From contig JANJTA010000035.1 of the NCBI GenBank assembly GCA_024711345.1, positions 186,001 to 250,000 on the forward strand: a stretch of DNA of 64,000 bases, read 5' to 3'. Both the position numbers and the translations under genes were made by a program. The DNA comes from Rhodanobacter sp. Lineage in GTDB: Bacteria; Pseudomonadota; Gammaproteobacteria; Xanthomonadales; Rhodanobacteraceae. The number at the start of each line of letters is the position of its first letter. Positions within the stretch are counted from its first letter, which is position 1. The notes beneath the pieces are model-generated. The model saw nothing but the letters and a program-made list of their open reading frames with translations. It did not search any database and had not been told where the DNA came from. This document shows, piece by piece, positions 58,892 to 64,000 of this stretch.

Positions 58892-58898
58892 AAGCCGA

Positions 58899-59093
58899 TC
58901 AATCCTCGACCGACACCGCGCCCTTGGTCTCGATCACCTTCTTGCCGCGGTAATAGCCGTCCTTGGTGACGTGGTGACGCAGGTGCACCTCGCCGCTGGT
59001 CGGGTCGGTGGACAACTGCACGGTCTTCAGCGCGTCGTGCGCACGACGCATGCCGCGGGTGGACGGGGTACGGCGGCTCTTGGCAACGGCCAT
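58899..59093 (-). CDS. rpmF: 50S ribosomal protein L32
   Basis: 64 residues. [21 protein letters not shown] is the L32 N-terminus, and [16 protein letters not shown] the conserved C-terminal part. It lacks the zinc cysteines, as do other proteobacterial L32 proteins of this type. GGAG precedes the ATG by 7 bases. It follows yceD, the usual partner. Confidence 0.96.
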   Translation of the reverse strand: MAVAKSRRTPSTRGMRRAHDALKTVQLSTDPTSGEVHLRHHVTKDGYYRGKKVIETKGAVSVED

Positions 59094-59148
59094 GGTGGTT
59101 CTCCAGCTGAAACTCGATGGTTGAAACTAAGGTGATCGGTTGCGTCAT

Positions 59149-59172
59149 GGCCCGGATCGACTGATCCGGGCC
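59149..59172 (-). other. 10-bp perfect stem-loop between yceD and rpmF
   Basis: GGCCCGGATC(gact)GATCCGGGCC begins 5 bases after the yceD stop. No T tract follows. A candidate processing or pausing site that could uncouple rpmF from yceD levels. Confidence 0.6.
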
Positions 59173-59177
59173 GGCGG

Positions 59178-59690
59178 TTACTTCTTCAGTTCGCGCAATA
59201 CCGCGAACGGACTTTCGGTACGCCCCTCGTCGGAAGGGTCCGGCTCATGGCCTGTCACTTCGTCGGGCAGGCTGCTGTCCGGGTTGACCGGAACCAGCGG
59301 CAGCGCCAACAGCAATTCGTCTTCAATCACATCCGCCGGGTTCAAGCGGCCATCCTCGGCCACCAGCAGCGGTTCGCACTCCGGCGGCAAGCCCGCTTCG
59401 TCGCGTTCCTGCCGGATCAGGCCAAGCCGCGTATCCACCGCCACCGGCAGCAGGAACGGCTCCAGCGTGCGCTGGCACACGAGCGCCAGCGAAGCCCGCA
59501 CGTGGACGTCGACGTAGCTGATGCCCAGTTCGTCACGGCCGAAATCCAGCCCGTATTGCAGCTGTCCATCGGTGTCCGCCAACACTGCACACAGGCGGGA
59601 AAGGGTCGCGATGGGTAGCGTTCCCTCGAACGAACGCCGCGCCGAGACCATGCGCCAAGCGTCCACGGACTCTGGCAGTGTCACGGACAT
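59178..59690 (-). CDS. yceD: YceD family protein (DUF177), 23S rRNA accumulation factor
   Basis: 170 residues. YceD proteins are needed for normal 23S rRNA accumulation. The domain shows LVCQRTLEPFLLPVAVD, VIEDELLLALPLVPVNP and a C-terminal SPFAVLRELKK, all typical, with the cysteine of the conserved C-x-R motif. It heads yceD-rpmF, as in E. coli. A TAACAT box ends 9 bases before the ATG and there is no Shine-Dalgarno, so the mRNA may be almost leaderless. Confidence 0.9.
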   Translation of the reverse strand: MSVTLPESVDAWRMVSARRSFEGTLPIATLSRLCAVLADTDGQLQYGLDFGRDELGISYVDVHVRASLALVCQRTLEPFLLPVAVDTRLGLIRQERDEAGLPPECEPLLVAEDGRLNPADVIEDELLLALPLVPVNPDSSLPDEVTGHEPDPSDEGRTESPFAVLRELKK

Positions 59691-59699
59691 AATCGCGAA

Positions 59700-59705
59700 A
59701 TGTTA
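59700..59705 (-). promoter_or_regulatory. Candidate -10 box for yceD-rpmF
   Basis: TAACAT on the minus strand, 9 bases before the yceD ATG, in the divergent region shared with the plus-strand genes. Confidence 0.4.
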
Positions 59706-59834
59706 GGTTCGACACGGCGCGAAGTCAACCGACGTGGCGCCGGAACAGCATCGCCCTGCCCCGGCAGCCGCCCATTTTGCCTGATCCGGCTCCGATGGGG
59801 CAGACTGAACATCCCCTCGCCCGAGCCCTCACCC

Positions 59835-60290
59835 TTGAACTCCTATCTGACGCTCGGTGCCGTCGTGTTGCTGGCGCTGCTGATTGCCCTGGTGGCCGCG
59901 GGCTTGCTGTGGCGGCGGCGCCAGACCCGGCGCGGCAGCAGCCTCAGGACCCTGCTCGACCTGGCCGACCGGTTGGAAACCGACCTGAAAACCTGCCGCA
60001 GCGGGCTGCAGCAGGCGCATGCGGTGATCTCGCTCAATCCTGACCTGCCGGCCGCCAGCGAACAGGATGCGCAGCACGCGATCGACGCCGGCCTGCGTGC
60101 GCTGCTGCAGCAGCGCCTGTGGATCCGCGACCGCTCGCCGCGCGCCAGCCAGCACGAACTGGATGAAGCCGCCGCCTCCATGCGCGACACCCGCGACCGC
60201 CTGCAGCCATTGCTGAAGGCCCTCGACCAGGCCCAGACCGACCTGAACAGCGCGATGCGCGAACACATCCGGCGCGAATCGGACCCATGA
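59835..60290 (+). CDS. Small single-pass membrane protein of unknown function
   Basis: About 151 residues from the TTG at 59835. One N-terminal transmembrane helix (YLTLGAVVLLALLIALVAAGLLW) is followed by a basic stop-transfer segment and a long, soluble, largely helical region with spaced leucines (RTLLDLADRLETDLKTCRSGLQ; RDRLQPLLKALDQAQTDL), possibly a coiled coil. I do not recognise a family. The start is uncertain: an in-frame ATG at 59700 would overlap the divergent yceD promoter, and there is no good ribosome-binding site at either. Its stop overlaps the maf ATG by 4 bases. Confidence 0.6.
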   Translation: MNSYLTLGAVVLLALLIALVAAGLLWRRRQTRRGSSLRTLLDLADRLETDLKTCRSGLQQAHAVISLNPDLPAASEQDAQHAIDAGLRALLQQRLWIRDRSPRASQHELDEAAASMRDTRDRLQPLLKALDQAQTDLNSAMREHIRRESDP

Positions 60291-60880
60291 GCACGTTGCA
60301 GACACCGCGCATCGTGCTGGCCTCGACCTCGCGCTACCGCGCCGAACTGCTGCGCCGGCTGCTGCCGCAGTTCGGCCAGAGCGCTCCCGGCACCGATGAA
60401 AGCCCGCTGCCGGACGAGCCTCCCGCGGCCCGCGCCCTGCGCCTGGCGGTCGCCAAGGCCGAGGCGGTGGCGCGGGAGCATCCGGGCGCGCTGGTGATCG
60501 GCTCCGACCAGGTGGCCGAACTCGACGGACGGATCCTGGACAAACCCGGCAACGCCGAGCGCGCGTGCGCCCAGCTCGCCGCCAGCTCCGGCCGCGAGGT
60601 GCACTTCCACACCGCGCTGTGCCTGTTCGATACCCGCGATGGCCGCCGGCGTACTCACGTCGACCACACCCACGTGCGTTTCCGCGAACTGAACGCGGCC
60701 GAGATCGCCCGCTACGTCGAACGCGAGCAGCCGCTGGACTGCGCCGGCAGCTTCAAGTGCGAAGGCCTCGGCATCAGCCTGTTCGAGGCGATCGACAACC
60801 ACGACCCCAGCGCGCTGATCGGCCTGCCGCTGATCGCGCTGGCGCGGCTGCTGCGCGAGGCGGGCGTCGAGTTGCCCTGA
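60287..60880 (+). CDS. Maf-like nucleotide pyrophosphatase, YceF type (7-methyl-GTP)
   Basis: 197 residues. The N-terminal LASTSRYRAELLRRL is the Maf signature. The residues GSDQVAEL (72-79) with D74, and LDCAGSFKCEGLGISLF, mark the YceF subgroup, which hydrolyses m7GTP, rather than the YhdE dTTP/UTP subgroup. In E. coli yceF likewise stands divergent from yceD-rpmF, so the neighbourhood is conserved. The ATG overlaps the preceding stop. Confidence 0.9.
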   Translation: MSTLQTPRIVLASTSRYRAELLRRLLPQFGQSAPGTDESPLPDEPPAARALRLAVAKAEAVAREHPGALVIGSDQVAELDGRILDKPGNAERACAQLAASSGREVHFHTALCLFDTRDGRRRTHVDHTHVRFRELNAAEIARYVEREQPLDCAGSFKCEGLGISLFEAIDNHDPSALIGLPLIALARLLREAGVELP

Positions 60881-60889
60881 AGCGGCCGC

Positions 60890-60895
60890 TACACT
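60890..60895 (+). promoter_or_regulatory. Candidate -10 box for the MoxR operon
   Basis: TACACT within CGCTACACTGCC, 38 bases before the MoxR ATG and 10 bases after the maf stop. The -35 is weak. Confidence 0.45.
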
Positions 60896-60932
60896 GCCTG
60901 CAGCCACTCGCCTTCGCAAGGAACGGAGCTTC

Positions 60933-61874
60933 ATGTCCGCACTGACCCAGCCCCACGACGAACCCCTGCAGCAGCGCCTGGACGCCGCGATGGCCCAGGT
61001 CAATCGCGTGCTGCTGGGCAAGCCGCGCCAGGTGAAACTCGCCTTCACCTGCCTGGTCGCCGGCGGCCACCTGTTGCTGGAGGACGTACCCGGCGTGGGC
61101 AAAACCACCCTGGCGCACGCGTTGGCGGCCACCTTCGCGCTGGAGTTCCAGCGCGTGCAGTTCACCAGCGACCTGCTGCCCTCGGACATCATCGGGGTCA
61201 GCGTGTACGAACGCGAGACCGGCCAGTTCCGCTTCCACCCCGGCCCGATCTTCACCGGCCTGCTGCTGGCCGACGAGATCAACCGCGCCAGCCCGAAGAC
61301 GCAGAGCGCGCTGCTGGAGGCGATGGCCGAAGGCCAGGTCACCGTGGACGGCCAGACGCATGCGCTGGCGCAGCCGTTCTTCGTGGTGGCCACGCAGAAT
61401 CCACTGGACCTCAACGGCACCTTCCCGCTGCCCGACTCGCAGCTCGACCGCTTCATGCTGCGGCTTTCGCTGGACTACCCGGACGCCACCGCCGAGCGCG
61501 CCCTGCTCACCGGCAGCGACCGCCGCGACCTGCTGGCCCAGCTGATGCCGCAGCTCGACGGCGCGGCCTTGCTCGCGCTGCGCCGGCAGGCGCAGGCGAT
61601 CACCGCCAGCACCGCGCTGCTCGACTACCTGCAGGCGCTGCTCGCCGCCAGCCGCCGGCATGCCGACACCCGCGTGGGCCTGTCGCCGCGCGCGGGGCTC
61701 GCGCTGCTGGGTGCCGCGCGGGCCTGGGCCCTGCTCAGCGGCCGCGGCCATGTGCTGCCGGAGGACGTCCAGGCGCTGTTCGTGCCGCTGGCCGCGCATC
61801 GCTTGCTGCCGGCGCGCGGCGCCAACGGCGACACGCTGGCGCGGCAGCTGCTGGCCGAGGTGGCGGTGGACTGA
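60933..61874 (+). CDS. MoxR-family AAA+ ATPase
   Basis: 313 residues. Walker A is GVGKTTL at 54-60, Walker B is LLLADEINRASPKTQSALLEAM, sensor 1 is VATQNPLD, and the arginine-finger region is LPDSQLDRFMLRL; a C-terminal lid follows. MoxR ATPases act as chaperone-like helpers, often with a DUF58 partner as here. AAGGAACGGAG precedes the ATG. The stop and the next start share one base (TGATG), so three genes form one operon. Function in the cell is not known. Confidence 0.92.
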   Translation: MSALTQPHDEPLQQRLDAAMAQVNRVLLGKPRQVKLAFTCLVAGGHLLLEDVPGVGKTTLAHALAATFALEFQRVQFTSDLLPSDIIGVSVYERETGQFRFHPGPIFTGLLLADEINRASPKTQSALLEAMAEGQVTVDGQTHALAQPFFVVATQNPLDLNGTFPLPDSQLDRFMLRLSLDYPDATAERALLTGSDRRDLLAQLMPQLDGAALLALRRQAQAITASTALLDYLQALLAASRRHADTRVGLSPRAGLALLGAARAWALLSGRGHVLPEDVQALFVPLAAHRLLPARGANGDTLARQLLAEVAVD

Positions 61875-62827
61875 TGCGCGACCTGCTGCAGCAGCTGCAG
61901 CGACGCGCCGAGCGCCGGCTGCCTGCGCTCACCCGCTACCGCCGCCCCGAGCGCCTGCCGATCGAACTGCACCGGCGGCGCATCTACATTGTGCCCACCG
62001 GTTTCGGCCTCGGCTTTTCCGTGCTGCTGCTGGTGATGCTGGTTGGCGCGCTGAACTACTCGAACAACGCCGGTCTGCTGCTCACCTGCCTGCTCGGCGC
62101 AGCCAGCGCCGCCAGCATGCTGGTGACGTTCCGCAGCCTCGACGGCCTGCGCCTGGGCCACCTCCGCGCCGGCCACGCGGTCGCCGGCCAGCCGCTCGAG
62201 CTGACCCTGGCGTTCGACTCCCGCCGGCCGCGCAATGCCGTCCGCGTCGATCTCGGCGACAGCACCGTGGCTTTCGCGCTCGACGGCCACGCCAGCGCCC
62301 TGGTGAAGCTGGCCCTGCGCACCGAGCGGCGCGGCTGGCAGCCGCTGCCACGCCTGCGGGTATGGAGCACCTGGCCGCTGGGCCTGTTCCGCGCCTGGAG
62401 CTGGCTGCACCCCGAACAATCCGTGCTGGTGTGGCCGCGCGCGGAAGCGGCCGGGCCGCCGCCGCAGGCCCGCGCCGACGACGCCCGCCAGTTGCGCCTG
62501 CATCGCGGCGACGAACTGGCCGCGCTGCGCGACTACCGCGCCGGCGATCCGCAGCGACACGTCGCCTGGAAAGCCAGTGCCCGCCATGAGAACCTGCTGG
62601 TGAAGGATTTCGAGCAGCCGCAAAGCCATCCGCATTGGCAACTGGACTGGCGCCAGCTGGGCGGACTGGACGACGAGGCGCGCATCGCCCGGCTGGCGCG
62701 CTGGCTCAACGAGGCCCAGGCGCAGCGCCGTCACTACAGCCTGTGGCTGCCCGGCAACGAGATCCCCGGCGGCAGCGGGCCGCTGCACTACGCGCGCTGC
62801 ATGAACGCGCTGGCGCAGCTGCCGTGA
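61874..62827 (+). CDS. DUF58 domain membrane protein
   Basis: 317 residues. Two adjacent hydrophobic segments (about 38-85) near the N-terminus are followed by a soluble part. The DUF58 signature DELAALRDYRAGDPQRHVAWKASAR, with LLVKDFEQ after it, lies near residues 215-245. DUF58 proteins are regular partners of MoxR ATPases and may hold a vWA-like fold. It overlaps both neighbours (1 base with MoxR, 4 bases GTGA with the next gene). Confidence 0.88.
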   Translation: MRDLLQQLQRRAERRLPALTRYRRPERLPIELHRRRIYIVPTGFGLGFSVLLLVMLVGALNYSNNAGLLLTCLLGAASAASMLVTFRSLDGLRLGHLRAGHAVAGQPLELTLAFDSRRPRNAVRVDLGDSTVAFALDGHASALVKLALRTERRGWQPLPRLRVWSTWPLGLFRAWSWLHPEQSVLVWPRAEAAGPPPQARADDARQLRLHRGDELAALRDYRAGDPQRHVAWKASARHENLLVKDFEQPQSHPHWQLDWRQLGGLDDEARIARLARWLNEAQAQRRHYSLWLPGNEIPGGSGPLHYARCMNALAQLP

Positions 62828-64000
62828 CGCCGCGCCGGCCACGGCCGCCGAGCGAACGGCCGATCGACACCCGCGCGTTCGACCTGCTCAGCCTGACCAT
62901 GGCGCTGGTGCTCGGGCTGCACTCGCCGCACCTGCCGTGGTGGCTCACCGTCGCGCTGGCGCTGATGCTCGGCTGGCGCTGGTGGCAGCGGCGGCAGCGG
63001 GTTGGCCGGGTACCGCGCTGGCTCAAGCTGCCGCTGCTGGCCCTGCTCACCGCGGCGGTGATCGTGCAGTACGGCAACATCTTCGGCCGCGCGCCGGGCA
63101 CGGCGCTGGCGGTCGGCCTGCTGATCCTCAAGCTGCTGGAAACCGAGGTCGCGCGCGACGTGCGCGTGGGCATCAGCTTCGCCTGCTTCGCCCTGATGGC
63201 CGCGCTGCTGTTCGACCAGGGGCTGGTCGCCACCGTGGTGGTCGCGCTGGGCCTGCTGCCGGCACTGGCCACGCTGCGCGCGCTGGAACCCGGGCAATTG
63301 CCGGCGCCCAGCCTGCCACGTGCGCTGCTGCCGGCGCTGGCGCTGACCGCAGCGGCGCTGCCGCTGGCCCTGCTGGCTTTCCTGCTGGTGCCACGGCTGA
63401 GCTCGCCGCTGTGGGGTGCCCCCGCGCGGGACCAGGCGCGCACCGGCCTCAGCGACAGCATGACGCCGGGCAACTTCACCGAGCTGCTCACCGACGACCA
63501 CCCGGCGATGCGGGTCAGCTTCGACGGTGCGCCGCCGGCGCCGGACCAGCGCTACTTCCGCGCCTACGTGATGTGGCATTTCGACGGCCGCAGCTGGCGC
63601 CGGCCCGACCCACGCTACGCCCCGCCGCGGCCACCGGCACCGCTGGAGGTGGCCAGTTCCGCCCAATACCGGATCAGCCTGCAACCGACCCGACGCCGCG
63701 TACTGCCGATGCTCGACGTGCCGTTGCAGGCGCCGGCGCAGGCCGCCCTGCAGGCCGACCGCGAAGTAATGGCCGACCGGCCGGTCAACGACCCGCTCAG
63801 CTACGTTGGCCGTTCGGCCCTGCGCTACCGGCTGCAGCCTGAGCTGGATGAACGCTCGCGCCGCCTCGGCCTGAGCCTGCCGGCAGGTTTCAACCCGCGC
63901 ACGCACGCGCTGGCCGCGCAATGGCGGCAGCGCTACGGCAGCGACGACGCCGCCATCGTGCAGGCCGCGCTGGCGCTGTTCCACGACGGCGGCTTCCGCT
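62824..64000 (+). CDS. DUF3488/transglutaminase-like membrane protein, N-terminal part (runs off the right edge)
   Basis: Starts with GTG overlapping the DUF58 stop (GTGA); 392 codons are visible. The N-terminal region holds five or six hydrophobic helices (LSLTMALVLGLHSP; LALMLGWRWW; LKLPLLALLTAAVIVQYG; ISFACFALMAALLF; LPLALLAFLLVPRLSSPLWG) typical of DUF3488. The soluble periplasmic part then begins (LSDSMTPGNFTELLTDDHPAMRVSF, RAYVMWHFDGRSWRRP). The transglutaminase Cys-His-Asp core would follow beyond the window edge. In related bacteria MoxR-DUF58-DUF3488/transglutaminase is a standard trio of unknown function. Confidence 0.85.
   Translation, partial: MTPRRPRPPSERPIDTRAFDLLSLTMALVLGLHSPHLPWWLTVALALMLGWRWWQRRQRVGRVPRWLKLPLLALLTAAVIVQYGNIFGRAPGTALAVGLLILKLLETEVARDVRVGISFACFALMAALLFDQGLVATVVVALGLLPALATLRALEPGQLPAPSLPRALLPALALTAAALPLALLAFLLVPRLSSPLWGAPARDQARTGLSDSMTPGNFTELLTDDHPAMRVSFDGAPPAPDQRYFRAYVMWHFDGRSWRRPDPRYAPPRPPAPLEVASSAQYRISLQPTRRRVLPMLDVPLQAPAQAALQADREVMADRPVNDPLSYVGRSALRYRLQPELDERSRRLGLSLPAGFNPRTHALAAQWRQRYGSDDAAIVQAALALFHDGGFR

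Overview
The window is a gene-dense, GC-rich chromosomal segment of a gammaproteobacterium. It most resembles the order Xanthomonadales (Lysobacterales), and probably the Rhodanobacteraceae (Rhodanobacter/Dyella-like). The pointers are the E. coli-like order of housekeeping operons, a class III PHA synthase pair, a GyrA with Gln at position 83 (as I recall from Stenotrophomonas), PilZ next to the tmk-holB cluster, and an intergenic repeat of the GTAGGAGCCCGC type. The genus is an inference. I see no prophage, insertion sequence, CRISPR array or plasmid gene; this is core genome.

Layout. 1-3832: the start of a sulfite reductase flavoprotein gene (cysJ, cut by the window edge) diverges from a TSUP exporter, followed by the ribosomal oxygenase roxA and a GNAT fusion protein. 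4124-9751: 2-oxoglutarate dehydrogenase (sucA-sucB-lpdA). 9935-11982: a LOG-family hydrolase, a YhdH-type oxidoreductase and a PilH-like receiver. 12054-14126: a heat-shock pair (Hsp20 and CbpA-like DnaJ) behind a very good sigma-32 promoter, diverging from a peroxiredoxin. 14173-20200: gyrA, mtnA and the PHA synthase subunits phaE-phaC. 20322-29733: initiator tRNA, rimP, nusA, infB, rbfA, truB, rpsO and pnp, the same order as in E. coli. 29812-44480: all fourteen nuo genes of respiratory complex I in canonical order. 44749-59690: yceD-rpmF, fabH-fabD-fabG-acpP-fabF, then pabB-pabC-mltG-tmk-holB, a PIG-L deacetylase, a GAF-GAF-PAS-GGDEF-EAL protein and pilZ. 59835-64000: a small membrane protein, a YceF-type Maf pyrophosphatase and a MoxR-DUF58-transglutaminase operon running off the right edge.

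The blocks serve central carbon flow (2-oxoglutarate dehydrogenase), the respiratory NADH sink (nuo), translation and RNA decay (nusA-pnp), envelope lipid and folate precursors (fab, pab, mltG), and surface behaviour (pilZ, the EAL protein, the PilH-like receiver).

The less ordinary signals lie mostly between genes. They are three tandem MetJ-like boxes at cysJ; a terminator-like hairpin with a T8 run inside the gyrA leader; a 48-bp perfect palindrome in front of rpsO; two tandem intrinsic terminators between the initiator tRNA and rimP-nusA; two copies of a composite 120-150 bp repeat, each placed just after a stop codon; and many intercistronic perfect stem-loops. A degenerate-GGDEF/EAL protein and a PIG-L deacetylase lie between holB and pilZ. 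I found no wholly new multi-gene system.
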